Assembly: GCA_024401645.1 (NCBI GenBank)
Contig: JAKSKR010000003.1
Coordinates: 75,064 to 126,536 of the forward strand
From: Paludibacteraceae bacterium
Lineage (GTDB): Bacteria; Bacteroidota; Bacteroidia; Bacteroidales; Paludibacteraceae
Length of the DNA: 51,473 bases
Direction: 5' to 3'
Shown: in pieces, positions 33,590 to 43,002 of the stretch
Numbering within the stretch: position 1 is the stretch's first letter
Layout: each line of letters opens with the position of its first letter
Translations under genes and position numbers: made by a program
The notes under the pieces: generated by a model
The model's input: the letters and a program-made list of their open reading frames with translations, nothing else
Databases searched by the model: none
Told to the model about the DNA's origin: nothing

Positions 33590-33597
33590 CAAAATTA
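33590..33597 (-). promoter_or_regulatory. -7 box TAATTTTG upstream of the 6S-like RNA
   Basis: TAATTTTG on the minus strand, followed by CACTAG. A start near 33583 would add a 5' hairpin (ATGCGG/CCGCAT, 33581-33563) ahead of the 6S-like fold; processing to about 33550 would leave the mature form. The rest of the gap 33598-33759 shows nothing else. Confidence 0.5.
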
Positions 33598-33759
33598 GTA
33601 AAAATCACAAATTATTCTACCCAAATAAATATGATTTTATTGCAACACTTATCAAATGTCGAGATTGGGCTGAAACATACTGTGTTATTGGTTATCTTCG
33701 GGCTGTTGGCCTAGAAGAAGGTGAACATCCAGCAAAAGTATATTCTTTATGATTTGCCC

Positions 33760-34785
33760 TTAATCGAACAGTGTGCCTTGTCTTGGGAAACGCGTTTTCC
33801 CCATGTGCTCGTAGGCTAGGGTGGTAACCTCGCGCCCTCTAGGTGTACGCTTTATGAAACCTTCTTTGATAAGATAAGGTTCGTATACGTCTTCCACCGT
33901 GCCCGGGTCTTCGCCTAGGGCTGTGGCAATAGTTGTCAAGCCAACAGGACCACCATTAAATTTGTCGATGATGGTGTTCAGCAACTTGTTGTCTATTTCG
34001 TCCAAACCATAGGTGTCTATGTTCAGGGCCTTAAGTGCATATTCGGTAATCACCATGTCTATGGTGCCATTTCCCTTCACTTGGGCAAAGTCGCGAACAC
34101 GGCGCAAAATGGCGTTGGCAATACGTGGCGTGCCTCGGCTGCGGCGGGCTATCTCGTAGGCAGCTTCATACACGATTGGGGTGTCGAGCAGTTGCGAAGA
34201 ACGTGAGACGATTCTTGCCAATACGTCGGCGTCGTAGTATTCTAGGTGGCACTTAATGCCGAAACGGGCACGCAGTGGTGCGGTTAGCAAGCCGCTTCGG
34301 GTGGTGGCACCTACTAGGGTGAACGGATTCAGGTCTATCTGAATGCTGCGGGCATTCGGACCCTTGTCTATCATGATGTCTATGCGGTAGTCTTCCATTG
34401 CCGAGTAGAGGTATTCCTCTACCACCGGACTCAAACGGTGAATTTCGTCAATGAAGAGCACGTCGTTCTCTTCCAGGTTGGTCAGCAATCCGGCAAGGTC
34501 GCCCGGCTTGTCGAGCACGGGGCCCGAGGTCAGCTTGAAACCAACCCCCAACTCGTTGGCTATGATGTTCGATAAGGTGGTCTTACCCAAGCCCGGAGGC
34601 CCATAGAAAAGGACGTGGTCTAGCGGCTCGTGACGCATCTTTGCAGCCTCCACGAAAATGCGTAGGTTCTCTATGATTTTCGCTTGTCCCGAGAAATCGT
34701 CGAACGAAAGGGGACGAAGGGCGTTCTCAAAGTCCTTTTCCCTCTCGTTGGCGCTGTCTCTTATGTCGAAGTCGTTGTCTTGCAT
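33760..34785 (-). CDS. ruvB: Holliday junction branch-migration helicase RuvB
   Basis: The 341-residue protein is a standard RuvB: the N-terminal AAA+ domain with Walker A GPPGLGKT at residues 64-71, Walker [10 protein letters not shown], sensor and arginine finger ([15 protein letters not shown]), and a C-terminal winged helix (RTPRGREVT). With RuvA it forms the motor that drives branch migration during recombination repair. It starts 5 bp after the acyltransferase gene and is the last gene of the run that begins with rpoN. The RuvA gene is not in the window. Confidence 0.97.
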   Translation of the reverse strand: MQDNDFDIRDSANEREKDFENALRPLSFDDFSGQAKIIENLRIFVEAAKMRHEPLDHVLFYGPPGLGKTTLSNIIANELGVGFKLTSGPVLDKPGDLAGLLTNLEENDVLFIDEIHRLSPVVEEYLYSAMEDYRIDIMIDKGPNARSIQIDLNPFTLVGATTRSGLLTAPLRARFGIKCHLEYYDADVLARIVSRSSQLLDTPIVYEAAYEIARRSRGTPRIANAILRRVRDFAQVKGNGTIDMVITEYALKALNIDTYGLDEIDNKLLNTIIDKFNGGPVGLTTIATALGEDPGTVEDVYEPYLIKEGFIKRTPRGREVTTLAYEHMGKTRFPRQGTLFD

Positions 34786-34790
34786 GCTTG

Positions 34791-36227
34791 TTAGTCTTGT
34801 TCGTTCGTGTCGTCTTCTGCCACTTTAGGGCTTTCTGTTTGTGGCGTGATGCCGTTTCTGCGGTCTTCCTTCAAACGGCTGAATAGGTCGGTAAGCTTGT
34901 CGGCAATTCTGTCGGTCAAGTCGTCTTTGCGGAATAGGTTCTTCACGCGTTTCCACAAGAACTTGAAGTTCCACCAATAGCGGTACGAGAAGAAGTAAGA
35001 CCAAGGCAACAGTATGCAGAAGACCAAGGCGTATGCCCAACCCGGGAAGTTCCCCCCGTCGTAATGGCAGAGCGGAATGCCCACGGCAAGCATCAGTATG
35101 AAGTGGTAGATAGGGAAGATGACCATGTTTACGGCCAATGCCACCGTTGAATAGAAACCGGTGCCAACTGTCCACTTCTCGCAAGCCCACTTGCCCAATG
35201 CAAATATTGGGGCATTGACAATGGCGCTGACGGCTGCAGGAACGGCAAACACAAAGGCATGGATGAGGGCACGCAAGAACGAACCGTCGAAGTCGTTGCC
35301 ATATTCCCTAACGATGGCTTCCTCTTCCACGGCAGGTCGTGTCTTTATCCAATCCTTCACCATGGTGTCTAATTCCTTCATGTCGCCCTTGTATTTCTCC
35401 ATGGCGGCAATCTCGTCTAGGTTGGCGGCAATGTGCTGGCGGGCAGCCAGACGGTTGGTCTCGTTGTCTTCCCAACCCATCTCGTCAAGCATGTCTAGGT
35501 TGTAGATGTAGCATGCGGCGTAAATGGTGTCGTAGTAGTCGTCGGTGCGTATGTCTAGCATCAGCGTACTCATGCGGCGGTACAGTTCGGCCCTAATCTC
35601 GTTGTAGGCAACCGGCGCGTTTTCTACGTACTTGTCGTAGTAGTCGCGCATCTTAATGGGTTTGCCAAAGTTGATGACCATGTGGCCGCCGCTGTGGTCG
35701 TAGCTGGCATAGTCAATGCCGGTTGGTATAATGTAGACGGTCTCGTTCGTGTCTTTGTAGTGGTCTTGCACGGCAAAACCTATGCGGAACATGCCCTTTA
35801 CCAACGGACGCAGCTTGCGCATCTCTTCCTGTCCGCCTTCTGGCATCAGGCAGAAGAACTCCTTGTGTTCAAGCACTTGTGCGGCTTGCTCAAACGAGTC
35901 GGCATTCTTCTTTAGGTTGCTTATGCCGTTGCGCATGCGGTAGGCTGGCATAATCTTCAACCAACGCAGAATCTTGTTGGCAAGCTTTTTGCTGAAAAGG
36001 TCTGCCCTGGCTAGGAATACGACAGGTTTTGGCGACGACGACAGCAAGGCCATCGCGTCGGTAAATGCGTTCTGGTGGTTAGGCGCAAAAATTACAGATG
36101 CGTCTTCCGGTATTCTTTCTTCTCCGTTTATCTCAACCGACGTGAACCATTTTTGGTACACGTTGTTCGAGTGCATTCGCAATATGCGGTATAAAAGCGG
36201 TGTCTTATATATCTTACTCATTTCCAA
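34791..36227 (-). CDS. PlsC-family glycerol-3-phosphate acyltransferase-like membrane protein
   Basis: The 478-residue protein starts with a PlsC-type domain: NHQNAFTD near residues 50-57 is the catalytic NHxxxxD box, and PEGG near 129-132 is the second conserved block. The C-terminal half holds several membrane helices (about residues 310-430) and a charged cytoplasmic tail. It should add acyl chains to lysophosphatidate or a related lipid in the inner membrane. MSKIY at 36221 is a possible alternative start, two codons further in. A -7 box inside a palindrome lies at 36259-36276, so the gene can be transcribed independently of mtgA. Confidence 0.85.
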   Translation of the reverse strand: MEMSKIYKTPLLYRILRMHSNNVYQKWFTSVEINGEERIPEDASVIFAPNHQNAFTDAMALLSSSPKPVVFLARADLFSKKLANKILRWLKIMPAYRMRNGISNLKKNADSFEQAAQVLEHKEFFCLMPEGGQEEMRKLRPLVKGMFRIGFAVQDHYKDTNETVYIIPTGIDYASYDHSGGHMVINFGKPIKMRDYYDKYVENAPVAYNEIRAELYRRMSTLMLDIRTDDYYDTIYAACYIYNLDMLDEMGWEDNETNRLAARQHIAANLDEIAAMEKYKGDMKELDTMVKDWIKTRPAVEEEAIVREYGNDFDGSFLRALIHAFVFAVPAAVSAIVNAPIFALGKWACEKWTVGTGFYSTVALAVNMVIFPIYHFILMLAVGIPLCHYDGGNFPGWAYALVFCILLPWSYFFSYRYWWNFKFLWKRVKNLFRKDDLTDRIADKLTDLFSRLKEDRRNGITPQTESPKVAEDDTNEQD

Positions 36228-36258
36228 TCTCTGTAATTAGAAGCTTCTAAATAGCATC

Positions 36259-36276
36259 CTAGTGCAAAAATACTAG
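36259..36276 (-). promoter_or_regulatory. Palindrome-flanked -7 box before the acyltransferase gene
   Basis: CTAGT and ACTAG arms enclose TATTTTTGC-type sequence read on the minus strand. The same TTTTGCACTAG string follows the -7 box of the 6S-like RNA. It gives a leader of about 35 nt. A degenerate piece of the palindromic repeat (TTAGAAGC, TAAATAGCATCC) may overlap at 36235-36258. Confidence 0.5.
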
Positions 36277-36297
36277 ATTTCCTGTTTTTATCCAATT

Positions 36298-37014
36298 TCA
36301 GTTGTCGAATGTAATCTTGTCTATGTATTTCATGTTCTTTACAATGCCGTTTCTGTAACGTATCATTTTGTTGTCGGGATGCGCAATGTCGCTTTTCAGT
36401 GGCGACCGGAACGATGCGGCTATGGTGGCTGCCTCGGTCTTGTTCAGCTTGCGGGCTGGTTTCTTGTAGAATTTTTGTGCGGCAGCTTCCACGCCATATA
36501 CGCCCCTGCCGGTTTCTACAATGTTCAGGTACACTTCTAGGATGCGCTTCTTCGACCAGCATTTCTCAATCAGCACGGTAAAGTACGACTCCATAATCTT
36601 CCTTAACCATGACCTACCTGGCCACAGAAACACGTTCTTTGCTGTTTGTTGCGAAATGGTGCTGCCGCCAACCACCTTGTCGCTGGTCTTGTTGTGCTCG
36701 TAAGCTTCGCCTATCGACTCCCAATCGAAACCGTTGTGGGTCATAAACTTGGCATCTTCTGCCGAGAGGGCGGCTACATACATCTCGGGCGAAATCTTTT
36801 CTATCGATTTCCATGTCTTCTCGAAGTTGGTGCCTTTTTCGTCACCACATTGTTCAAAGTAGCGGATGACCATTAGTGGGGTAATGTAAACAGGAACGTA
36901 CCTATATACGAACACGCCAATAATGGAAGTTAGGAAGAATAAGATAAGCAGCCGTTTAACAATGTTGAACACAAGGTACCTAATGCGCCTTGCAAATAAG
37001 AAACTAAAATCCAT
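36298..37014 (-). CDS. mtgA: Monofunctional peptidoglycan glycosyltransferase
   Basis: The 238-residue protein has one N-terminal membrane helix (about residues 19-41) and a GT51 domain. Conserved motifs are EDAKFMTHNGFDWESI near residues 86-101 with the catalytic Glu, GGSTISQQTAKN, and KKRILEVYLNIVETG. There is no penicillin-binding transpeptidase domain, and the length fits MtgA. It polymerises lipid II into glycan strands at the outer face of the inner membrane. It lies between a PAP2-like gene and the acyltransferase gene, a set with an envelope theme. Confidence 0.94.
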   Translation of the reverse strand: MDFSFLFARRIRYLVFNIVKRLLILFFLTSIIGVFVYRYVPVYITPLMVIRYFEQCGDEKGTNFEKTWKSIEKISPEMYVAALSAEDAKFMTHNGFDWESIGEAYEHNKTSDKVVGGSTISQQTAKNVFLWPGRSWLRKIMESYFTVLIEKCWSKKRILEVYLNIVETGRGVYGVEAAAQKFYKKPARKLNKTEAATIAASFRSPLKSDIAHPDNKMIRYRNGIVKNMKYIDKITFDN

Positions 37015-37056
37015 ATCAGTTTATCCTTAAGTTCTATATCATTTCTAATCTGCCAG

Positions 37057-37102
37057 TTAGGAGCAGTTTAAATCTTTCGTAATTATTTTTTACAGCTTCT
37101 TA
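37057..37102. repeat. Shrunken copy of the palindromic repeat
   Basis: On the minus strand it reads TAAGAAGCTGT, AATTACGAAAGA, then TTTAAACTGCTCC: both termini and the ACGAAAGA block of the full copy, with most of the core lost. Its terminal TAA is the stop codon of the PAP2-like gene. Confidence 0.6.
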
Positions 37103-37738
37103 CTGCCCAGGGAAGAAGAGGAAGAGGAAAGGGTAGCCAATGGCCAAACCAATGGCGAAGCCTACCGCAACCTGTGCCGGCGTGTTTTGTTCCGATGCCA
37201 TGCGTGCCGATGTTACTAATCCGGAAACTAGTATGACGGCCGATATGATAATGGCGTTGTTGTTGTTCAGGAAGTAATGGCTCATTGGCCCAATGGCCCA
37301 AACGTTAAGCACACAGCCTAGCCAACAGCCCATGGCGGCAGAATGTACGCTTATTTTCCACCAGTTGTTGATGAGGGCGCAGATGATGAGGACAATGGCT
37401 CCGCCTGCAAGTGTGCCGTAAACAAATGGGAAGATGTGCTTGCTTGCCATTATGAGTGAACATGCTGTTAGGCTGGCTGCACAAATAAGGTAAGGCACAA
37501 CGCGGTCTTCCTTCTTCGGAATGTTTACACTCGAAATGTACCCTTTTTCACTTAACCAAAGGAAACTGAGAAGGGGAATTAACACCGAGAAGAAGATGGT
37601 GCAGAGTATTCCTAATATTAGGAAACGGGGATTCATGTAACGGAAAAGCCCAATAGTGTAGTAAAGCAATACACTATAAACGGGTATCAATAGCGGGTGA
37701 AACGCGTATGATATTATTTTCGCTACTTTTGGTTTCAT
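37100..37738 (-). CDS. PAP2-like integral membrane protein
   Basis: The 212-residue protein has about six membrane helices. Traces of the PAP2 (type 2 phosphatidate phosphatase) motifs are visible: KKEDRVVP near residues 75-82, KISVHSAAMG near 128-137, and SARMASEQNTPAQVAVG near 177-193. In the third motif the catalytic His is replaced by Asn (EQN for the usual EQH), so the protein may lack phosphatase activity or act differently. It lies between rpoN and mtgA, consistent with a role in lipid or lipid-carrier metabolism. Its stop codon is supplied by a repeat remnant. Confidence 0.75.
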   Translation of the reverse strand: MKPKVAKIISYAFHPLLIPVYSVLLYYTIGLFRYMNPRFLILGILCTIFFSVLIPLLSFLWLSEKGYISSVNIPKKEDRVVPYLICAASLTACSLIMASKHIFPFVYGTLAGGAIVLIICALINNWWKISVHSAAMGCWLGCVLNVWAIGPMSHYFLNNNNAIIISAVILVSGLVTSARMASEQNTPAQVAVGFAIGLAIGYPFLFLFFPGQ

Positions 37739-37757
37739 CTCTGTTCTTTGGCTGCCG

Positions 37758-39215
37758 TTAAATTTCCTTACGTAGCGATGCTACTGGTATGTTAAGCTGT
37801 TTGCGGTATTTTGCAACGGTGCGGCGGGCAATGACGTAGCCGTGTTCTTTCAAGATGTCCGACAGGCGGTCGTCGGTCAGTGGGCTGCGTTTGTCTTCGT
37901 TCTGTACGCACTCCTCTAAAATCTTCTTGATTTCCTTGTTCGAAACCTCTTCGCCATCTTCGGTGGTCATCGACTCCGAGAAGAAGTCCTTAAGTAAGAA
38001 CACGCCAAAGTCGGTCATGACGTATTTGCTGTTGCTGACGCGCGAAATGGTCGATATGTCGAAACCGGTTGCGTTGGCAATGTCTTTCAGTACCATTGGC
38101 TTTAGCTTGGTCTCGTCGCCGGTTTTGAAAAATTCTTTTTGTTTCGAAATAATGGCTTGCATGGTGCAGCGCAAGGTCTCTTGGCGCTGTTTCACACTGC
38201 TGATGAACCATTTTGCAGCATCTACTTTCTGTTTAATAAAGAGTGCCGCATTCATTCTGTCTTCGCTCATGCCTTTCTTCGACTGTGTCAGCATTTCAAG
38301 TTGGTCCACATAGTCTTGGCTGATGCGTAGTTCTGGAATGTTTCGGTCGTTCAGTGAAAGGATGATTTCATCGTCTTCACATTCTACGATGAAATCGGGA
38401 ATAATTTGCACACTGGTGCTTCCCATCGAGCTGTCGAGGCTGCTGCCTGGTTTAGGGTTTAGCTTTATTATTTCCGATACGACGTTACGAAGGTCTTCCT
38501 CTTCAAGGTTAAACTTCTTCATAATCTTGTCGTAGTGTTTCTTGCTGAAATCGTCGAAGTTGCCGTCAAGAATCTTAATGGCGTTAACAACGGCTGGTGT
38601 CTGTTTTTTGCGTTGCAGTTGCAGCAAGAGGCATTGCTGTAGGTTGCAGGCGCCAATGCCGGCAGGCTCTAGGCTTTGCACGGCGGCTACGGCTTCCCTC
38701 ATCTTCTCGTCGGCAATTTGCTTGCCGGTTTGGAACATGTAGTCGTCAACCATCGACTCAGCCTCTCTTCTCAAGTAGCCGTCGTGGTCTATGTTGCCTA
38801 TTACGTATTCTGCCAGTTCTTCAACCTCCTTGCCAATGTTTTTTAGTCTTAGTTGGTCGTGAAGAAGGTCGTGTAATGATACCGATTCTGCTAGTGGCGA
38901 GTCTCTGCGGTCTTCTTCGCTGTAGTTGTCGTCGCGAAGTTTATAGCTTGGGGTGTCGTCGTCTGTCTTGTAGTCCGACATGCTGAAGTCTGCGTCGTCG
39001 TAGGCCGAGTCGGTCACGTCGTGCTCTTCTGTTTCGCTTGGCAGCTCTTCTCTTCTGCATTCGCCTTCAACCTCTTCCAATACGGGGTTCTCATCCAACT
39101 CTTGCTGGATGCGTTCCTCCATCTCTAGGGTGGTAGACTCTAGCATTCTGATCATTTGAATCTGCAATGGCGACAACTTCTGTTGCAGACTCTGTTGTAA
39201 ACCCTGTTTCAGCAT
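37758..39215 (-). CDS. rpoN: RNA polymerase sigma-54 factor
   Basis: The 485-residue protein shows all three sigma-54 regions: a Gln-rich activator-interacting N-terminus (QQSLQQKLSPLQIQMIRMLE), an acidic middle (about residues 50-110), the core-binding domain, a helix-turn-helix (DISTISRVSNSKYV) and the RpoN box ARRTVAKYRKQLNIP that contacts the -24 element. Sigma-54 needs AAA+ enhancer-binding proteins, and none is in this window. It heads the five-gene minus-strand run. A -7 box TATTTTTG lies at 39246-39253. Confidence 0.97.
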   Translation of the reverse strand: MLKQGLQQSLQQKLSPLQIQMIRMLESTTLEMEERIQQELDENPVLEEVEGECRREELPSETEEHDVTDSAYDDADFSMSDYKTDDDTPSYKLRDDNYSEEDRRDSPLAESVSLHDLLHDQLRLKNIGKEVEELAEYVIGNIDHDGYLRREAESMVDDYMFQTGKQIADEKMREAVAAVQSLEPAGIGACNLQQCLLLQLQRKKQTPAVVNAIKILDGNFDDFSKKHYDKIMKKFNLEEEDLRNVVSEIIKLNPKPGSSLDSSMGSTSVQIIPDFIVECEDDEIILSLNDRNIPELRISQDYVDQLEMLTQSKKGMSEDRMNAALFIKQKVDAAKWFISSVKQRQETLRCTMQAIISKQKEFFKTGDETKLKPMVLKDIANATGFDISTISRVSNSKYVMTDFGVFLLKDFFSESMTTEDGEEVSNKEIKKILEECVQNEDKRSPLTDDRLSDILKEHGYVIARRTVAKYRKQLNIPVASLRKEI

Positions 39216-39245
39216 ATAATCGGTAAATTTTTTTGTTCTAATTTA

Positions 39246-39253
39246 CAAAAATA
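39246..39253 (-). promoter_or_regulatory. -7 box TATTTTTG for rpoN
   Basis: TATTTTTG on the minus strand fits TAnnTTTG, about 30 bp before the rpoN start. Confidence 0.5.
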
Positions 39254-39275
39254 CAAAAATTAAGGATATTGATAG

Positions 39276-39306
39276 TTTGTGATGTCGTCCTATTTCATTA
39301 ACTTCG
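39276..39306 (+). promoter_or_regulatory. Candidate promoter for the AddA-like gene
   Basis: TTTG at 39276-39279, 19 bp, then TAACTTCG at 39299-39306, one base off TAnnTTTG. The leader would be about 15 nt. Confidence 0.45.
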
Positions 39307-39327
39307 TAAATATAAAATTCTTATGAT

Positions 39328-42300
39328 ATGGAGATTAAATCTGAAGAACTATTGAAAAAAGCCGAAGAAAAGGCAAAAAATGATTTGGAAAATCCGAATT
39401 ACTACGGAACATGCCCCCAGAAGGATATTACTGGCGACAGCTCTAAAAGTAACAGGCCCTTGCACCTTTTTACGGCTTCGGCGGGTTCGGGCAAGACGTG
39501 GAGGCTTGCATTCGAATACATCTGCCTTTTGCTTAAAGATGCCGTTTTGCCCGCCGAAGGCAAAAACGTTGAATGTATTCCCGACAATTACCGCCACATC
39601 TTGGCAATTACGTTTACCAATAAGGCTACGGCCGAAATGAAGGAACGTATTTTGGCTAATCTCGAAATGTTGTCGAATGACGATCTCGATGGCAAGAAGG
39701 CTGATGAAAGGATGGGCTACCTTCAGCAGTTGGCTAACCGCCTCGATGTTAGTGTAGAGAACGTGGTGGCTAGGGCTAGGTTTGTCTATTCGAACTTGCT
39801 TCACGACTATAGCCATTTCCATATTCAAACCATCGATTCCTTTTTCCAGTCGGTGTTGCGTAACTTGGCTCAAGAATTGGGCATTGGCTCTTATTGGGAT
39901 GTTGAACTCGATTCTGAAAGCGTGCTTAAGGATGCGGCTCACCGCATGTTGAACAAGGTGCGCGACAATGCGAAACTTCGCAAGTGTGTGTCCGACTACG
40001 TAAAGGACCGCATTGACGATAATAAGAACTGGAACATCGAGGGTGAATTGGTTAGCTTTGGTAGCAACCTCTTCTCCGAGGCGCTTATTACCAACGATGA
40101 AATGGACGATTTTTTGGAAGATGATCCGCAAAATCCGAAGTTGTATGAACGTATTTCGTTAATTAAGCAGGCAATGGCCGTGGCACGTGCCACTTGTCAA
40201 AAACGCATTAAGGACGAAGCTACGCAGTTCATCAATTTCTGCGCTGCTAACGGAATGCTTCCGGAACATTTTTCTTTCAGCCATGCTATTTATAACTATG
40301 TGCAAACTCTTGCCAATGGTGAAACGAAAGAGGTGGGTAAAACTGTTCCAAAGTTCTTAAATGCTACAACGCCCGATGAAATGGTAAAAGTTGTCTTCGT
40401 AAAGGCCCATCAGTCAACGCATCTAAATAATGTGGTTGCCTTGCAGGCTAGTCTTGCCAATGTGGTCAATGTATTTAATGAAGCTAACGGCCAGATCATT
40501 GTTTTCAATCAGGTCCTCAAGAATATCAATCAAATCGGATTGTTGGCCGACATCAAACGTGAGGTCTCTGCCTTGCAGGAGGAAAACAACATCTTCATGT
40601 TGGCTTATGCCCAGCCGCTTTTGCACAAGTTCATTACTAACGACGACGCTCCTTTCGTTTTCGAACGCATCGGCGAAAGCTTGAGGTATATGATGATTGA
40701 TGAGTTTCAAGACACCAGTAAGGTTCAGTTCCAGAATTTCAGACCTCTTATTCAAAACTGTTGTGCCTCAAATACAGGTAGCTTGATTGTGGGCGATGCT
40801 AAACAGGCCATCTATCGCTTCCGTAACGGCGATTGGACCTTGATTGAATCGCTTCGTAAACAGTCTGACGATGGGGTGGAGAACGATGAACGCCTGTCGA
40901 TGCCTACCCCAATTCATGGACACAACATGCAGTTCAATTACCGCAGCTCGGAGAATGTGGTGAACTTTAACAATGCCATGTTTAGAACCGATTTCTCCGA
41001 TGAAACCAATGATTTCTATCAGGTGCCGTTAAAAAGAAGCATTGTCTCTATTCTCGACGCTGCCAATGACGGCCATACCGAATATTTGAAGGATGTCTAT
41101 TCTACCAGCCATCAGTTCGCCAAGGAGAAGTCGCCAGGTTATGTTAAGGTCAAATTCCATCTGACCGACAAGGAAGATAAGGAAGAGGAAACGCCTTGGC
41201 AGCTTCAGGCCCTTTTGGCCGAGATAGAAGACTTGCACAAAAACGGCGTCAAATATAGCGATATGACCATTCTATCGCGTTTTAATAAAGACATTCCTAA
41301 AATTGCAGCGTTCCTAACACAGAACGGGGTGCCTATCGTTTCCGACTTGGCATTCCTCCTCTCTGCGTCCATTAAGGTCCGCCTTATTATCGATGCCTTG
41401 CGTTATGTCGATGCCTACATTTCAAAGTCGTCTGCTCACCCTAAAGATGAGTTGTACAAGAGGGAACTCTCGTGCGACTATTTGCGCTACCTTAATGCAA
41501 ATAATCCCGATTTCACCGACTTTAATGCCGACGAGCCTAAAGTTGAAGGGTGGTGCGCTCGCTTGCGTGGCGATGTTGACGTCGATGGCGAGAATACAGG
41601 GCGTGGCGATTTGTTGCCTTCTTTGCCTATCTACGATATGGCAGAAGAAATCTATCATATGATTTTTGCCGATGAACCTACCGACGAATATGTTCAGGCT
41701 TTCTTCGATTATTTGCGCGATTTCTTGGCACGTCGTGTGGCATCTATTCGCGACGTCATCAGTTATTGGGACGACAAGTTGTCGGGTGTCAGCATCCCTG
41801 CCGACCCGAAGAAGGCAGATGGCGTTAAGATGTTGAGCATTCACAAGTCTAAAGGCTTGGAAAGCCACACCATTTTGTTGGCGAACTGCTCTTGGAAAGT
41901 CACTGCCGATAAGAAGACTTCTTTCTGGTGTTCTGGTAAGGGGAAATTAGGCGATGAAATGGCAGATTTTGAAATCCCTATGATGCCTGTTGACTTTAAC
42001 TCAAAATTGCAAGATACAGCCTTCTCCGATGAGTATTGGGAAGAGATGGCTCAACTTCATGCCGAGAATGTCAACTTGTTCTATGTGGCATTAACCCGTG
42101 CTAAACATAACCTTATAGTCATTGACGAGTATGTCGAGAAGACGGATGATAAACTTGTTGAGGCGACTATGGGCACTCTCTTGCATGCCGTCTTCGATGA
42201 AACCGACTTGCAAGATGACGATGTCGTGCCGAAGCCAGTTTCAGACGATGCCGATAGCAATACGGTAAAGGTCGAACAATGCTATAAGTTGGGCGAAATC

Positions 42301-42942
42301 TTACCTTCCGACGATTCAAAGAAAAAAGAGGAAGTGGTTGGCGACTTGGTCAATCAGCGCGACTCTTTCCCTATTAGGGGACACTTCCGCCAGTCTAGTG
42401 CTGCCAATTCGTTCGTCATCAACAAGGCTATAGTCGATAACTCAAAAGCCGATTTCGGTATTCAAATGCATTGCCTTTTGTCTTATATCGACCATTTCAC
42501 CGACGAATCGCTTCAGTTCGAAGTGAATAAGGCTGTCAATCGTTTGGTGCTTGAAGGCGTATTGCCAAACGACGATGCCGATGAATTTGTAGAAAAGGCT
42601 GTTTCCTATTTTTCGAATCTGTCAAGCGAATATCCCGACCTCTTTCACGATTGGTTTGGCGACCATCTTAAAGTCTTGAACGAAAGTAACATCATTCTTT
42701 ACGATGAGTGGACCTCAAAGAAATTGGAAGAAAAACGTCCCGACAGATTGGTTTTCGATGCTAAAACCAATACATTCACCGTTATTGACTATAAAACGGG
42801 AAACTACTCGCCAGAGGCGCATAAGCGCCATGTGGAACAGGTGCGCACCTATATGCGGTTGGTAAGTCAGCTTTGCCCTAATGCTAACGTTAAGGGCTTT
42901 GTGTGGTACTTGTCTTCGTGCAAGGTGAAATCTGTCGATTAA
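39328..42942 (+). CDS. AddA/RecB-type UvrD helicase with PD-(D/E)XK nuclease
   Basis: The 1204-residue protein is a superfamily 1A helicase: Walker A ASAGSGKT near residues 49-56, FTNKATAEMK, the DEFQDTS motif II, GDAKQAIYRFR, LSIHKSKGLE and VALTRAKHN. The C-terminal nuclease domain ends with the PD-(D/E)XK core DRLVFDAKT, VIDYKTG and the QVRTYM helix. This is the layout of AddA in AddAB double-strand-break resection enzymes. In many Bacteroidota an AddB-like gene is adjacent, but here the next gene is a thioesterase, so the partner must be elsewhere. The ATG at 39323 is out of frame. Confidence 0.92.
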   Translation: MEIKSEELLKKAEEKAKNDLENPNYYGTCPQKDITGDSSKSNRPLHLFTASAGSGKTWRLAFEYICLLLKDAVLPAEGKNVECIPDNYRHILAITFTNKATAEMKERILANLEMLSNDDLDGKKADERMGYLQQLANRLDVSVENVVARARFVYSNLLHDYSHFHIQTIDSFFQSVLRNLAQELGIGSYWDVELDSESVLKDAAHRMLNKVRDNAKLRKCVSDYVKDRIDDNKNWNIEGELVSFGSNLFSEALITNDEMDDFLEDDPQNPKLYERISLIKQAMAVARATCQKRIKDEATQFINFCAANGMLPEHFSFSHAIYNYVQTLANGETKEVGKTVPKFLNATTPDEMVKVVFVKAHQSTHLNNVVALQASLANVVNVFNEANGQIIVFNQVLKNINQIGLLADIKREVSALQEENNIFMLAYAQPLLHKFITNDDAPFVFERIGESLRYMMIDEFQDTSKVQFQNFRPLIQNCCASNTGSLIVGDAKQAIYRFRNGDWTLIESLRKQSDDGVENDERLSMPTPIHGHNMQFNYRSSENVVNFNNAMFRTDFSDETNDFYQVPLKRSIVSILDAANDGHTEYLKDVYSTSHQFAKEKSPGYVKVKFHLTDKEDKEEETPWQLQALLAEIEDLHKNGVKYSDMTILSRFNKDIPKIAAFLTQNGVPIVSDLAFLLSASIKVRLIIDALRYVDAYISKSSAHPKDELYKRELSCDYLRYLNANNPDFTDFNADEPKVEGWCARLRGDVDVDGENTGRGDLLPSLPIYDMAEEIYHMIFADEPTDEYVQAFFDYLRDFLARRVASIRDVISYWDDKLSGVSIPADPKKADGVKMLSIHKSKGLESHTILLANCSWKVTADKKTSFWCSGKGKLGDEMADFEIPMMPVDFNSKLQDTAFSDEYWEEMAQLHAENVNLFYVALTRAKHNLIVIDEYVEKTDDKLVEATMGTLLHAVFDETDLQDDDVVPKPVSDDADSNTVKVEQCYKLGEILPSDDSKKKEEVVGDLVNQRDSFPIRGHFRQSSAANSFVINKAIVDNSKADFGIQMHCLLSYIDHFTDESLQFEVNKAVNRLVLEGVLPNDDADEFVEKAVSYFSNLSSEYPDLFHDWFGDHLKVLNESNIILYDEWTSKKLEEKRPDRLVFDAKTNTFTVIDYKTGNYSPEAHKRHVEQVRTYMRLVSQLCPNANVKGFVWYLSSCKVKSVD

Positions 42943-43002
42943 AACGTCGTTTTATTGCTAAACGTTTCCATTCATTTGCGATTGTAATTTAATTGGCAAT
43001 AT

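Noticed and set aside
37758..39215. Sigma-54 (-24/-12) promoters near rpoN or elsewhere in the window
   Set aside because: No convincing TGGCAC-N5-TTGC pair was found by eye in intergenic DNA; a position-weight scan would be needed.
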